Notes: a model not told the origin generated them from the letters alone. A stretch of DNA of 64,000 nt from JALZUE01 sp051251725 (GCA_051251725.1 JBPOFN010000011.1:52170-116169), one strand, 5' to 3'. Positions 8,950 to 19,290 are shown, counted from the first letter of the stretch. A program made the numbers and translations.

Positions 8950-9138
8950 GAAAAACTCCAAAGAAAAAATTGTCTGATGAAAATGTGACTTGATAAAGAA
9001 CAATGTGATTCTAAGGAAATAAATCAATCAGGTAAATTGGTTTTTATATATTTTAATCATTGGCGTTATACGATTAGTGCCTATGTTAATCGCGATGTTG
9101 GTTATTTTACCCTTTTCGCTAAAATAACCCTTAAATTA

Positions 9139-10269
9139 TTAAGGGATATTTATTAATGAATTAAGATCAACAAACGGCATTGCCAAACTATTCGCCACCT
9201 GTTTATTAGTGACAGCCCCTTGGTAAATATTAACCCCCGACAATAAACCTGTGTTGATCATGCCTTTGCCGGTTAGTACCTGATTAATGTTGTGGCCAGC
9301 CAGTTTTAAAATATAGGGCAAGGTTGCATTATTGAGCGCGCTGGTGGCGGTTTTAGGTACAGCGCCTGGCATGTTTGTTACACAATAGTGCACAACACCA
9401 TGTTTAACATAAATAGGGTCAGCATGAGTTGTTGCAATTGAGGTTTCAAAACAGCCGCCTTGATCAATGGCGACATCAACCACAGCAGAGCCTGGTTTCA
9501 TCGATTTTATATGTTCAAGTGTTACCAACTTAGGTGCTGATGCACCAGGAATAAGTACCGAGCCAATTAGCAGGTCGGCTTGTTTGACATAATGGCTGAT
9601 GGCTTCAGTGGTGGAATATATGGTTTGAATTTTATTACCAAATTGCAACGACAGGCTTTTTAGTATTTCGGTATTTCTATCGAGAATGGTGACTTTAGCC
9701 TCAAGACCCACTGCCATTTGTGCGGCATTGTTACCGACGATGCCGCCGCCAATAATAACCACATTCGCCGCTTCAACGCCGGGCACACCGCCTAATAAAA
9801 TGCCGGCGCCGTGGTTAGATTTTTCTAAGGCTTTAGCACCCGCTTGAATTGCTATTCTACCGGCAACAGCTGACATAGGTTGTAATAAAGGCAAACCACC
9901 ATGATGATCAGAGACCGTTTCATAAGCAATACAAATACAATTTTTAGCTAATAGGGCAAGGGTCAGTTCTTTATTGGCGGCTAAATGTAAATAAGTAAAA
10001 ATTATTTGATCAGCTTGAATTAAGTCAACTTCAGATAATAATGGCTCTTTAACTTTAATGATTAATTTAGCGCGTTGAAAAAGACTGTGTTTGTCGCTAA
10101 TGCTGGCGCCGACATCAATATAGTCTTGATCTGAAAGTCCAATGCCTTGACCAGCATTATTTTCTACTAACACTTCATGACCTGCGATCACGAGTTCTTT
10201 GACACTAGCAGGTGTTAAACCTACGCGGTATTCATGGTTTTTAATTTCTTTTGGGACACCGATGATCAT
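9139..10269 (-). CDS. ald: Alanine dehydrogenase
   Basis: NAD-dependent enzyme that interconverts L-alanine and pyruvate plus ammonia. The 376-residue protein opens with MIIGVPKEIKNHEYRVG, has the nucleotide-binding segment VVIIGGGIVGNNAA near residue 170, and ends at family length. An AAGGTGA ribosome site precedes the ATG. It is transcribed away from ftsK across a 363-base gap. In many relatives lrp sits in this gap; here it does not. Confidence 0.96.
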   Translation of the reverse strand: MIIGVPKEIKNHEYRVGLTPASVKELVIAGHEVLVENNAGQGIGLSDQDYIDVGASISDKHSLFQRAKLIIKVKEPLLSEVDLIQADQIIFTYLHLAANKELTLALLAKNCICIAYETVSDHHGGLPLLQPMSAVAGRIAIQAGAKALEKSNHGAGILLGGVPGVEAANVVIIGGGIVGNNAAQMAVGLEAKVTILDRNTEILKSLSLQFGNKIQTIYSTTEAISHYVKQADLLIGSVLIPGASAPKLVTLEHIKSMKPGSAVVDVAIDQGGCFETSIATTHADPIYVKHGVVHYCVTNMPGAVPKTATSALNNATLPYILKLAGHNINQVLTGKGMINTGLLSGVNIYQGAVTNKQVANSLAMPFVDLNSLINIP

Positions 10270-10632
10270 TAATATTCACCTTAGCACTTATTTTGTAGAT
10301 TGATTTTTATAAATTAATCGTTTGTAAATGACACTTGGATAATAGATTTTTTTATAAATCAATTATAGAAGTATAATTAACTGAACGTGTAGTTAACGAA
10401 ACCATTCGGTTAATAAATAAACAAATGTTTGGTAAAGTTTTATAATTACTGTGATTTGCTGCACTTTTATTACTTTTAGTGGTTAACAATATAATTAGTT
10501 ACTAAAAATTAGCGGATTTCCTTTATATTTCGTTCACTCCATGGAAATAGTTTGTTATTTTATGTCGGTATGCGTAATTTTGTTAGTGATAGCAATTTTT
10601 GTTTATTAACAACACAATAACTTAACTCTAAT
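10270..10632. promoter_or_regulatory. Divergent promoter region between ald and ftsK
   Basis: This 363-base AT-rich gap holds the 5' regions of both genes and no reading frame I can support. An imperfect palindrome, TTAACGAA then TTCGGTTAA, lies near 10393-10413 and could be a regulator site. A conserved lrp gene, found here in E. coli and many relatives, is absent. Individual -35/-10 boxes cannot be assigned with confidence. Confidence 0.5.
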
Positions 10633-13347
10633 TTGGTAATTCTTTTGTCTTCTGAAAACTCTTCCGATCCAGCAAAGTTAAATGGTGTTCAACGCTTATT
10701 AGAAGCGGGACTACTTGTCAGTTCAATTATCGCAATGTTCATTATGTTAGCGCTTTTTACCTTTGATCAGGCTGATCCTGGTTGGGCACAAGCCGGATAT
10801 CAAACACCGGTGAAAAACTTAGGTGGGGCCGTTGGTGCTTATTTATCTGATTTATTATTAAATCTCTTTGGTGTTGTTGCTTATAGCTTACCGTTTGCTA
10901 TTGCGATCACTGGATGGTTGTTATTCCAACGTTTTTATCGATTAATGCAAATTGATTATTTAACCTTAGGGTTAAAAATCATCGGCTTTGTGATGGTTTA
11001 TATTGGCGTCACGTCTATTGCGAGTATGAATTTTGGCAATATCTTTATTTTTTCTGCTGGTGGTATCGTCGGCGACTTTTTAAGTACTAGCCTAATTCCG
11101 TATTTATCGTTTGTTGGCACCACCTTAATCTTCTTGATGTTCTTTTTAGTCGGCTTTGTTTTATTAACCGGCTTATCTTGGTTAGCGATGATTGATGCGC
11201 TAGGCAAGTACACGATAGATATGGCGTTATTATTAGCGAAATTACCGGCTTTTATCAAAGAAAAGTTTGGTACTCGATTAGAGGCGAGGGCGGATAACCA
11301 GTTAAAGTCGTCGAAAAAAGCGGCTCGTTTAGCGGATAAACACACGGATGCTTTTGAAAGTATTGCTGATAACCGTGTTGAGGCTTCCAAGCACAGCAGT
11401 ATTGAAATCCCTGATGAGAGTATCGATGAACAGCCTCAATATCCTCATAATGATATTATTGTAGATAATACCGATATTGATGATGAAGACTTCGTTGGTC
11501 AAAATTTATCGCCAAGCGGTTTCAATAGCCAAGATTACGCAGCAGACAGTGACAATCATGATGATTACCCTGAGGCTGACGAAATTCAAGTGAAGGATGC
11601 GTTTGAAAATATGCATTCTGATCACGAGATGAGTTTTTCTGCCCTAGATGACAGCAATAACGATATTAATGTAAATGATCCTTTTGTGGCTATTGATGAC
11701 TTAATTGATGGCTCGGTAAAAATGAATGTGCAAGATCACGTTAGTAATGAAGAAATTATGGCGGCTTTTGAGCATGTAGAGCCAATTAAAGTTAACAAAA
11801 ATGAAGCGACTAATGAGCAAGTCGTAGAAGATAAACCGTCAGAGCAGCAATCAACGTTACCTTCATTAGACTTATTAGATAAGCCAGATAAAACTGAAAA
11901 CCCAATCAGCCAAGAAGACTTAGACCAGGTTAGCCGCTTAGTTGAAGCAAAATTATTAGAATACGGCGTGAAAGCTGAAGTGGTTGGTGTTTATCCTGGC
12001 CCTGTTATTACCCGTTTTGAATTAGACCTAGCCCCAGGCATTAAAGCAAGTAAAATCACAGGCTTGTCAACCGATTTAGCCCGTTCACTTTCTGCTAAAG
12101 CAGTACGCGTAGTAGAAGTTATCGAAGGTAAAAGTGTTATTGGTATTGAATTACCAAACAAATATAGAGAAACCGTCTTTTTCTCCTCTGTGCTTGCTAA
12201 TGATAAGTTTGCTAAGTCTAAATCACCGTTAACGATGGCGATTGGTAGTGATATCTCAGGCCAGCCCGTAATTACTGATTTAGCTAAAATGCCTCATCTG
12301 TTAGTTGCAGGTACGACCGGCTCTGGTAAATCTGTTGCAATTAATACCATGATCGTCAGTATCTTGTATAAATCATCGCCGGCCGATGTTCGTATGATCA
12401 TGATTGACCCGAAACAAGTTGAACTTTCGGTTTATGATGGTATCCCGCATTTATTATCTGAAGTAGTCACCGACATGAAAGAAGCTGCCAATGCATTACG
12501 TTGGTGTGTTGGAGAAATGGAACGCCGTTATCAATTAATGTCTAAATTAGGCGTGAGAAATTTAAAAGGTTATAACGAGAAAGTTAAAAAAGCGATCGAA
12601 GCAGGGGAGCCATTAATTGACCCATTATGGCAGCCAACAGATGCGTTTACTCAAACACCACCGACACTTGACAAATTGCCAGCGATTATCATTATTGTTG
12701 ATGAATTTGCCGATATGATGATGATTGTGGGTAAAAAAGTTGAAGAGCTCATTGCCCGCATTGCTCAAAAAGCACGAGCAGCTGGCATCCATCTTATTTT
12801 AGCGACTCAGCGTCCGTCTGCTGATGTTATTACTGGTTTAATTAAAGCGAATATTCCAACCCGTATTGCCTTAAGAGTACAGTCAAGAATTGAGTCTCGT
12901 ATTATTCTCGATCAACAAGGTGCCGAGCAATTGTTAGGGATGGGGGATATGTTTTATTTAGCCCCTGGTGAAGCATTGCCAATTCGCGTTCATGGTGCCT
13001 TTGTTAATGATGACGAAGTACATGCTGTGGTTAATGATTGGAAATCGCGCGCTGAGCCAGATTATATTGAAGACATTTTAACCGGCGGCGCCGATCAAGA
13101 TATTTTATTGCCCGGCGAGCAAGCTGAAGAAGACGCCAACAATGAAGTTGATCCCTTGTATGATGAAGCCTTGGCTTTTATCACTGAATCAAGACGGGTA
13201 TCAATTTCTAGTATTCAACGTAAGTTCCGTATTGGCTATAACCGCTCCGCTCGTATCGTTGAAGATATGGAAGCGCACGGCGTTGTCAGCCGTCCAGGTA
13301 CAAATGGTGCTAGAGAAGTTTTAGCGCCACCACCGGTAAAAGGGTAA
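10633..13347 (+). CDS. ftsK: DNA translocase FtsK
   Basis: Septal DNA pump that moves chromosome dimers to dif and activates XerCD. The 904-residue protein has several N-terminal membrane helices (about residues 24-185), an acidic linker (about 215-420), the motor domain with Walker A GTTGSGKS near residue 560 and Walker B IIIIVDEFAD near 690, and a C-terminal gamma winged helix from about 843. The N-terminal start is uncertain: the frame begins at TTG 10633, but TTG 10645 (SSENSS...) is equally possible, and neither has a strong ribosome site. The linker is short compared with E. coli FtsK. Confidence 0.96.
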   Translation: MVILLSSENSSDPAKLNGVQRLLEAGLLVSSIIAMFIMLALFTFDQADPGWAQAGYQTPVKNLGGAVGAYLSDLLLNLFGVVAYSLPFAIAITGWLLFQRFYRLMQIDYLTLGLKIIGFVMVYIGVTSIASMNFGNIFIFSAGGIVGDFLSTSLIPYLSFVGTTLIFLMFFLVGFVLLTGLSWLAMIDALGKYTIDMALLLAKLPAFIKEKFGTRLEARADNQLKSSKKAARLADKHTDAFESIADNRVEASKHSSIEIPDESIDEQPQYPHNDIIVDNTDIDDEDFVGQNLSPSGFNSQDYAADSDNHDDYPEADEIQVKDAFENMHSDHEMSFSALDDSNNDINVNDPFVAIDDLIDGSVKMNVQDHVSNEEIMAAFEHVEPIKVNKNEATNEQVVEDKPSEQQSTLPSLDLLDKPDKTENPISQEDLDQVSRLVEAKLLEYGVKAEVVGVYPGPVITRFELDLAPGIKASKITGLSTDLARSLSAKAVRVVEVIEGKSVIGIELPNKYRETVFFSSVLANDKFAKSKSPLTMAIGSDISGQPVITDLAKMPHLLVAGTTGSGKSVAINTMIVSILYKSSPADVRMIMIDPKQVELSVYDGIPHLLSEVVTDMKEAANALRWCVGEMERRYQLMSKLGVRNLKGYNEKVKKAIEAGEPLIDPLWQPTDAFTQTPPTLDKLPAIIIIVDEFADMMMIVGKKVEELIARIAQKARAAGIHLILATQRPSADVITGLIKANIPTRIALRVQSRIESRIILDQQGAEQLLGMGDMFYLAPGEALPIRVHGAFVNDDEVHAVVNDWKSRAEPDYIEDILTGGADQDILLPGEQAEEDANNEVDPLYDEALAFITESRRVSISSIQRKFRIGYNRSARIVEDMEAHGVVSRPGTNGAREVLAPPPVKG

Positions 13348-13351
13348 AAAC

Positions 13352-14107
13352 ATGCATTATTTATCTCAAATATTTTCAAAATATCAGGCTGATAAAAAAC
13401 CAGCGCGGGCGAATAAACTTTCAGCCAGTGGTTTAGTTTTATCTGCGGCTTGTTTAACGTTAGCGCCGAGCACTTTCGCCGCCCAAAGCGAAACAAGTTC
13501 GGCAAGCTCTCAGCTTTTATCTGCTTCGCAGCCATTAACCGATACCAAAGCCCTTGGTTCGATAAAAAAAACCTTAATGGCAAAGTTAAAAGCGGTGAAT
13601 TATTTTACTGCCAGTTTTTCACAGCAAGTCTTTGATAATGACAAAAACCTAATTCAACAAGGGCGCGGTAAATTAATTGTCAGTAAACCGAACAAAGTAT
13701 ATTGGCAAACGACCGAGCCAGAAGAGTCGCTGATCGTCTCAGATGGTGAAACCCTTTGGCTTTACGATCCCTTTATTGAGCAGGTCAGTCTATTTTCTTA
13801 TCAAGCGTCAATTGAAAATACGCCGATTTTGTTGATCACCAGTGAATCTAACGAGGTTTGGTCTAATTACTCTGTTACTCAGCCAGCAAGTGATCAATAT
13901 CAAATAATTTCCGATGACGAGCAAAGCCAAGTGACCTCGTTAACCGTTACATTTAGCGGTAAAGATATTAGCCAATTAGTGATAACCGATGTCACCGGAC
14001 AAACCAGCGAAATAACCCTGTCAGAGAATAACCATCAAACTGTGCCTGACGCTAAATTATTTACCTTTACTGTTCCGCAAGGCGTACATATCGATGACCA
14101 ACGTTAA
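13352..14107 (+). CDS. lolA: Outer-membrane lipoprotein carrier protein LolA
   Basis: Periplasmic chaperone that carries lipoproteins from LolCDE to LolB. The 251-residue protein has an unusually long N-region before the signal hydrophobic core (about residues 24-40) with likely cleavage near A43, then the LolA body beginning near residue 70 (KLKAVNYFTASFSQQVFD). The characteristic PNKVYWQT and SDGETLWLYDP strands are present. It follows ftsK after 4 bases and overlaps rarA by 14 bases, matching the E. coli ftsK-lolA-rarA order. Confidence 0.94.
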   Translation: MHYLSQIFSKYQADKKPARANKLSASGLVLSAACLTLAPSTFAAQSETSSASSQLLSASQPLTDTKALGSIKKTLMAKLKAVNYFTASFSQQVFDNDKNLIQQGRGKLIVSKPNKVYWQTTEPEESLIVSDGETLWLYDPFIEQVSLFSYQASIENTPILLITSESNEVWSNYSVTQPASDQYQIISDDEQSQVTSLTVTFSGKDISQLVITDVTGQTSEITLSENNHQTVPDAKLFTFTVPQGVHIDDQR

Positions 14108-15470
14108 CAATAATGCTAACGGAACTTTCGATTTTGACGAGCAAATAACCTCGGCTTTTCAACCCTTAGCGGCATTATTACGGCCGCAAGTGTTAGCTGA
14201 ATATATTGGTCAAAAACATATTCTTAAAGCCGGTTCGCCATTAACCATGGCGATCGAACAAGGGCATTGTCATTCCATTATTTTTTGGGGCCCGCCAGGT
14301 ACGGGCAAAACTACACTGGCGGAGATCATTGCCAAACATGCGAATGCTGAAATTGAGCGTTTGTCTGCGGTTACTTCAGGCATTAAAGAAATTCGCCAAG
14401 CGATCGACAATGCCAAGCAAAACGCGTTAGTTAAACAGCGCCGCACTATTTTATTTGTTGATGAAGTTCACCGCTTCAACAAAAGCCAACAAGATGCCTT
14501 TTTACCGCATATTGAAGATGGCACTATTACCTTTATTGGCGCTACCACCGAAAACCCTGCCTTTGAATTAAACAAAGCCATTTTATCGCGAGCACGGGTT
14601 TATTCATTAAAAAAATTAACCGAGCAAGATTTATTAGAAGTATTAAATCGCGCTAGTAACCATGTGCAAACTCAGCATCAACACCGTATTAGTTTTGAAA
14701 ACAAAGCGACCGAACAATTGATCGCTCTGGCGGATGGTGATGCGCGGCGGTTATTGAATTTAGTTGAAAATTGCTTAGATATGTCAGCCGTTGAAACGGA
14801 CGAACTTGGCGCTTTTAAAGCCATCACCTTAACGCAAGTTATTCAGGTTGCTGGCGATAAAATTGCCCTGTACGACAAAGGCGGCGATGCTTTTTATGAT
14901 CTGATCAGTGCTTTTCATAAATCAGTACGCGGCTCATCTCCAGATGGTGCTTTATATTGGTACGCAAGAATTTTAACTGCTGGCGGTGATCCTTTATATG
15001 TCGCAAGGCGTTTATTAGCTATCGCTTCAGAAGATATCGGTAATGCCGACCCTAGAGCGCTTCAAATTGGTTTAGACGCTTGGGATGTATTTCAACGCGT
15101 TGGGCCATCAGAAGGGGAAAGAGCGATTGCTCAAGCTTGTGTTTATATGGCGTTAGCTCCTAAAAGCAATGCGGTTTATCGCGCTTTTAGTGATGCCAAA
15201 GCCCTTGCGAAAGATACCAGTGGCTTAGATGTTCCCCTACATTTAAAAAATGCTACTAGCGCTTTAACCAAAGAAATGGGCCACGGCGCTGATTATCGCT
15301 ATGCTCATAATGAAGAAGGCGCTTATGCTGCCGGTGAAAGTTATTTACCGCCGACCATCGCTAATACTCAGTTTTATCATCCAACTGAACGCGGTTTAGA
15401 GCAAAAATTAAAAGCTAAGCTCGAGTATTTACAACAATTAGACAGAGACAGTCATGTCCAACGCTATTAA
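14094..15470 (+). CDS. rarA: Replication-associated recombination protein A (MgsA/RarA AAA+ ATPase)
   Basis: Clamp-loader-like AAA+ ATPase acting at stalled replication forks. The 458-residue protein has Walker A GPPGTGKT near residue 66, Walker B ILFVDEVHRFN near residue 120, and the C-terminal tetramerisation region with SEDIGNADPRAL. The start overlaps the lolA end by 14 bases, and its end overlaps crcB by 17 bases, so lolA, rarA and crcB form one transcription unit. Confidence 0.96.
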   Translation: MTNVNNNANGTFDFDEQITSAFQPLAALLRPQVLAEYIGQKHILKAGSPLTMAIEQGHCHSIIFWGPPGTGKTTLAEIIAKHANAEIERLSAVTSGIKEIRQAIDNAKQNALVKQRRTILFVDEVHRFNKSQQDAFLPHIEDGTITFIGATTENPAFELNKAILSRARVYSLKKLTEQDLLEVLNRASNHVQTQHQHRISFENKATEQLIALADGDARRLLNLVENCLDMSAVETDELGAFKAITLTQVIQVAGDKIALYDKGGDAFYDLISAFHKSVRGSSPDGALYWYARILTAGGDPLYVARRLLAIASEDIGNADPRALQIGLDAWDVFQRVGPSEGERAIAQACVYMALAPKSNAVYRAFSDAKALAKDTSGLDVPLHLKNATSALTKEMGHGADYRYAHNEEGAYAAGESYLPPTIANTQFYHPTERGLEQKLKAKLEYLQQLDRDSHVQRY

Positions 15471-15855
15471 CAGTTTTACCTTATATTCCATGGTTGCTAT
15501 CGGTGGTGCTATTGGTGCCAGTTTACGTTTTTTTATTTATCAGATGATGATGACATGGCTAGGTAAAGGTTTTCCTTACGCCACTTTAACCGTTAATGTC
15601 ACCGGATCTTTAGTGATGGGGGTATTATACGGTTTAATAGAACAAGGTATTATCGAAGTATCGGTTTATCGTTCATTAATTGGTATTGGCTTATTAGGTG
15701 CTTTCACCACCTTTTCGACCTTTTCTTTGGATACTTTATTATTAATGCAACAAGGAGAGGTATTTAAAGCAATAAGCAATATCTTTCTTAATGTGGGTTT
15801 GTGTATAATGTCCGCCGCTTTCGGAATGTTTGTGGTTTCATACCTTAATAAATAA
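15454..15855 (+). CDS. crcB: Fluoride-specific channel CrcB (Fluc)
   Basis: Small inner-membrane fluoride exporter. The 133-residue protein has four hydrophobic helices and the family signatures GGAIGASLR near residue 18, NVTGSLVMG near residue 48 and GAFTTFSTFS near residue 87, which line the fluoride pathway. It overlaps the end of rarA. No fluoride-riboswitch fold could be recognised upstream, which is expected given its position inside an operon. Confidence 0.95.
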   Translation: MSNAINSFTLYSMVAIGGAIGASLRFFIYQMMMTWLGKGFPYATLTVNVTGSLVMGVLYGLIEQGIIEVSVYRSLIGIGLLGAFTTFSTFSLDTLLLMQQGEVFKAISNIFLNVGLCIMSAAFGMFVVSYLNK

Positions 15856-15969
15856 AATTAAGCTTATGACTCCAGATTAACGACATTAGTTATTCAATTA
15901 ACTGACATTCCTTTAAAGAATAATAGAAAAATTCTTATTAAATAACTCAAAAAAATACGTGATCACAAC

Positions 15970-17259
15970 ATGCTAGATTCAAAATTACTTAGAAACGATA
16001 TCGAAGAAACGGCAAAAGCTTTAGCAAAACGCGGCTTCACCCTAGACGTTGAAAAACTGATAGCACTAGAAGAGCAACGCAAAGCCATTCAAGTAAAAAC
16101 TCAAGATTTACAAAGTGAACGCAACACCCGCTCTAAATCAATTGGCCAAGCAAAAGCCCGTGGTGAAGATATTAAACCACTCCTTGATGCGGTTAGTGAA
16201 TTAGGCAGCCAATTAGACGCCGCCAAAGAAGAGCAAAACACAGTGCTTGCTGAAATTGACAGCATAGCCTCTGCGGTTCCTAACTTGGTTGACGCATCAG
16301 TACCTGATGGTGCTAGCGAAGATGACAATGTTGAAATAAGACGTTGGGGCACACCAAAAACATTTGATTTTGAAGTAAAAGATCATGTTGATGTGGCGAC
16401 TGCTTTAGATAAAGGCTTAGACTTTGAAGCCGGAGCAAAACTTACCGGTACACGTTTTGTCGTTATGCGCGGCCAAATGGCTAAATTACACCGTGCGTTA
16501 GCGCAATTCATGTTAGATGTGCATTCAGAAGAGCACGGCTATCAAGAAATGTACGTACCTTATTTAGTCAATCATGAATCTTTATATGGCACAGGCCAAT
16601 TACCAAAGTTTGGTGAAGACTTATTTCATACCGACTTAGGTCATAAAACTTTTTCTTTGATCCCGACTGCAGAAGTACCCTTAACTAACTTAGTACGTGA
16701 TGAAATCGTCGAAGAAGCCGAGCTGCCGATCAAAATGGTTGCTCATACGCCATGTTTCAGAAGTGAAGCCGGTTCATCAGGTCGAGATATCCGCGGTTTA
16801 ATTCGCCAACATCAATTCGACAAAGTTGAAATGGTACAATTAGTTAAACCAGAAGATTCATTCAATGCCTTAGATGAATTAACCGGTCACGCTGAGAAAA
16901 TTTTAGAAAAATTAGGTTTACCATTTCGTACCGTGGTTTTATGTACTGGTGATATTGGTTTTAGCGCTACTAAAACCTTTGATATTGAAGTATGGTTGCC
17001 GGCGCAAGATACTTATCGTGAAATTTCGTCTTGTTCAAACATGGGCGATTTCCAAGCACGCCGTATGCAAGCGCGTTTCCGTAATAGCGAAACGAAAAAA
17101 CCAGAATTATTACATACCTTAAATGGCTCTGGCTTAGCGGTTGGTCGTACTTTAGTTGCGGTATTAGAAAACTATCAACAAGCTGATGGCAGTGTTGAAA
17201 TACCTGAAGTATTACGCCCTTATATGAAAGGTGAAACTCATCTTCGTGCTAAAGCGTAG
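15970..17259 (+). CDS. serS: Serine-tRNA ligase
   Basis: Class II aminoacyl-tRNA synthetase charging tRNA-Ser and tRNA-Sec. The 429-residue protein has the N-terminal antiparallel coiled coil (about residues 30-100) that grips the tRNA long arm, motif 2 CFRSEAGSSGRD from residue 261, and motif 3 GLAVGRTLVAVLEN near residue 388. It follows crcB after 114 bases and ends in a strong terminator. serS at the end of the ftsK-lolA-rarA block is conserved in gammaproteobacteria. Confidence 0.98.
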   Translation: MLDSKLLRNDIEETAKALAKRGFTLDVEKLIALEEQRKAIQVKTQDLQSERNTRSKSIGQAKARGEDIKPLLDAVSELGSQLDAAKEEQNTVLAEIDSIASAVPNLVDASVPDGASEDDNVEIRRWGTPKTFDFEVKDHVDVATALDKGLDFEAGAKLTGTRFVVMRGQMAKLHRALAQFMLDVHSEEHGYQEMYVPYLVNHESLYGTGQLPKFGEDLFHTDLGHKTFSLIPTAEVPLTNLVRDEIVEEAELPIKMVAHTPCFRSEAGSSGRDIRGLIRQHQFDKVEMVQLVKPEDSFNALDELTGHAEKILEKLGLPFRTVVLCTGDIGFSATKTFDIEVWLPAQDTYREISSCSNMGDFQARRMQARFRNSETKKPELLHTLNGSGLAVGRTLVAVLENYQQADGSVEIPEVLRPYMKGETHLRAKA

Positions 17260-17347
17260 TCAATTTATTGTAAGGTTAACGAAAAGTTTGCTTAGATAAA
17301 AACGCGCTTATAGTCGCCGACTGATAATTTTTCTCATTAGAAAATAT

Positions 17348-17387
17348 AAAAAGCCTAAAATTGTCAAAGATTTTAGGCTTTTTAATT
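17348..17387 (+). terminator. Rho-independent terminator of serS
   Basis: A perfect 14-bp stem (17348-17361 with 17370-17383) and an 8-base loop, flanked by A and T runs, so it could work in both directions. It lies 89 bases after the serS stop. Confidence 0.9.
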
Positions 17388-17486
17388 TTTAACTTTGTGT
17401 ATTTTTGTTACTTTTTACGCTGGCGCTGAATATAAATTGTTTAACTCAGGTCTTTATCATCACAACTAAGTAAATTCGAGTATCTT

Positions 17487-17972
17487 TTGGCACGCAGTAT
17501 TTTCATTCAAATCATTATTTTAGTGATTGCTTTTAATTTCATCTCTTATCTTCGTGAAGCAACGATGTTATCAAAAGAGGAATTAGTAACAATAAATGTT
17601 GAGCAATTACCAACCTTAATGTCGGATGATATTTTATTACAAGCGCAAGGGAAAACTACGGTTTTGTATTTTTTCGCGCCGTGGTGCAGCATTTGCCATA
17701 TCAGTATTGCTAATCTGCAATCCTTGTATTTGAACAACCCTAACCTTGACGTTATTGCTGTCGCCCTTGATTATGACAATAAGCAAGCGGTTGCTGCCTT
17801 TAGTAAACAACATCAATTAACTTTTCCAATTGCTCTTGGTAATGCGAAAGTAAAAAGTGATTTTAAAATTAAAGGTTACCCTAGTTATTATGTCCTAGAT
17901 AAAAATAACCAGATCAGCGCTAGCTCTTTAGGTTACAGTACCAAGTTAGGATTATATTTACGGACCTTGTAA
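17487..17972 (+). CDS. Membrane-anchored TlpA-like thioredoxin-fold protein
   Basis: The 161-residue protein has one N-terminal hydrophobic helix (about residues 5-22), consistent with an inner-membrane anchor facing the periplasm, followed by a thioredoxin/TlpA fold with the redox pair C67-S-I-C70 in FAPWCSIC and a likely cis-proline in KGYPSYY. The start used is TTG at 17487. The next ATG, at residue 27, would remove the anchor and is less likely. A role in periplasmic disulfide reduction is inferred from the fold only; no cytochrome c maturation genes are nearby. Confidence 0.8.
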   Translation: MARSIFIQIIILVIAFNFISYLREATMLSKEELVTINVEQLPTLMSDDILLQAQGKTTVLYFFAPWCSICHISIANLQSLYLNNPNLDVIAVALDYDNKQAVAAFSKQHQLTFPIALGNAKVKSDFKIKGYPSYYVLDKNNQISASSLGYSTKLGLYLRTL

Positions 17973-18069
17973 ATATTGCGATTAAAGAATACAAAGTCTT
18001 CTGATCTCATAGGTCATTGTGTACACTAGTTAAATAGCCCTTGCTCACCATAACTAGACTCTCTTTATT

Positions 18070-19197
18070 ATGCATATATCTTCCAATTTCGACAGCGGCA
18101 ATATTGCGGTAATCGAAGCGCTAACCCCTGATAATATTCGCCTTGAAATAAATAAAGATCATCAATCAAGTTTTTTTCAATGGTTTCATTTTAAATTATC
18201 CACGGAACAATTAATTCCGCATAAGTTAATCATTGAAAATGCGCACCTAGCAGCCTTTAAAGAAGGCTGGGAAGGGTATCAAGCTGTTGCTTCTTATGAC
18301 CGAGAGCATTGGTTTCGTGTCCCCACTAATTATGACGGTGAAAAATTAACCATTGAATATACACCGCAGCACCACGCCCTTTATTTTGCATATTTTTCGC
18401 CGTACAGTTTCGAACGTCATCAAAACCTACTACAAAGTGCGCAACTTCATCCTGCTTGTATCGTTGAATATTTAGGCTTAACCCTTGATGGCCGAGATAT
18501 GTCGTTATTAAAAATTGGCAAAGAAAGTGCTGATAAGCCAGTAATATGGTTAACCGCCAGACAACATCCTGGCGAAACAATGGCGCAGTGGTTTATTGAA
18601 GGATTAATAGAACGTTTGCTGGATGAAGATGATGGCGTTGCGCGCAGTTTATTAACTAAGGCGGTTTTTTATATTGTCCCGAATATGAACCCCGATGGCA
18701 GTGTTCGCGGTCATTTACGAACAAATGCAGCGGGCGTCAATTTAAATCGGGAATGGCAAACCCCGTCTTTAGAACAAAGTCCGGAAGTATTTTTAGTACG
18801 CGAAAAAATGTTAGCGACCGGAGTTAATTTATTTCTAGATATCCATGGTGATGAAACCATACCTTATAATTTTGTTGCCGGCTGTGAAGGCTGTCCGTCT
18901 TACAGCAAACAACAGCAATTATTAGAACAAACCTTTAAAGACTTTCTTTTGAACATCACCCCTGAATTTCAAGACACTGAAGGGTATCCGGTTGATTTAC
19001 CTGGAGAGGCCAATTTAAGTTTGGCGACGACTTGGGTCGGTGAGCAATTTGGCTGTTTAGCCTTCACGATTGAAATGCCATTTAAAGATCATTTGTTATT
19101 ACCTGACGCGTTAACTGGTTGGTCTGATGAGCGCAGCCGCTTGTTTGGCAAAGATGTATTAACCGTCATACATCATGTTAGTGAGCAGCTATATTAA
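18070..19197 (+). CDS. M14-family zinc carboxypeptidase, cytosolic carboxypeptidase type
   Basis: The 375-residue protein has an N-terminal beta domain (about residues 1-125) and a C-terminal M14 catalytic domain like the CCP/Nna1 (M14D) group. Zinc ligands are H166 and E169 in RQHPGE and H259 in DIHGDE. NMNPDGSVRG and NLNREW form the substrate pocket, and the catalytic glutamate is E335 in TIEMPFKD. No signal peptide is seen, so it should be cytoplasmic. The natural substrate in bacteria is unknown. It stands as a single gene. Confidence 0.9.
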   Translation: MHISSNFDSGNIAVIEALTPDNIRLEINKDHQSSFFQWFHFKLSTEQLIPHKLIIENAHLAAFKEGWEGYQAVASYDREHWFRVPTNYDGEKLTIEYTPQHHALYFAYFSPYSFERHQNLLQSAQLHPACIVEYLGLTLDGRDMSLLKIGKESADKPVIWLTARQHPGETMAQWFIEGLIERLLDEDDGVARSLLTKAVFYIVPNMNPDGSVRGHLRTNAAGVNLNREWQTPSLEQSPEVFLVREKMLATGVNLFLDIHGDETIPYNFVAGCEGCPSYSKQQQLLEQTFKDFLLNITPEFQDTEGYPVDLPGEANLSLATTWVGEQFGCLAFTIEMPFKDHLLLPDALTGWSDERSRLFGKDVLTVIHHVSEQLY

Positions 19198-19290
19198 CAA
19201 TCAGATTAACTAGTCATTACTTTTAACCTTGCCGTTAAGTCACTAAGAACAGCAAAACACGATAAAAAATAAATAAAATGGGAGTATGCT

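Noticed and set aside
8950..9027. N-terminal extension of trxB
   Set aside because: The extra 26 residues are AT-rich and unlike TrxB, and the ATG at 8949 has a good ribosome site.
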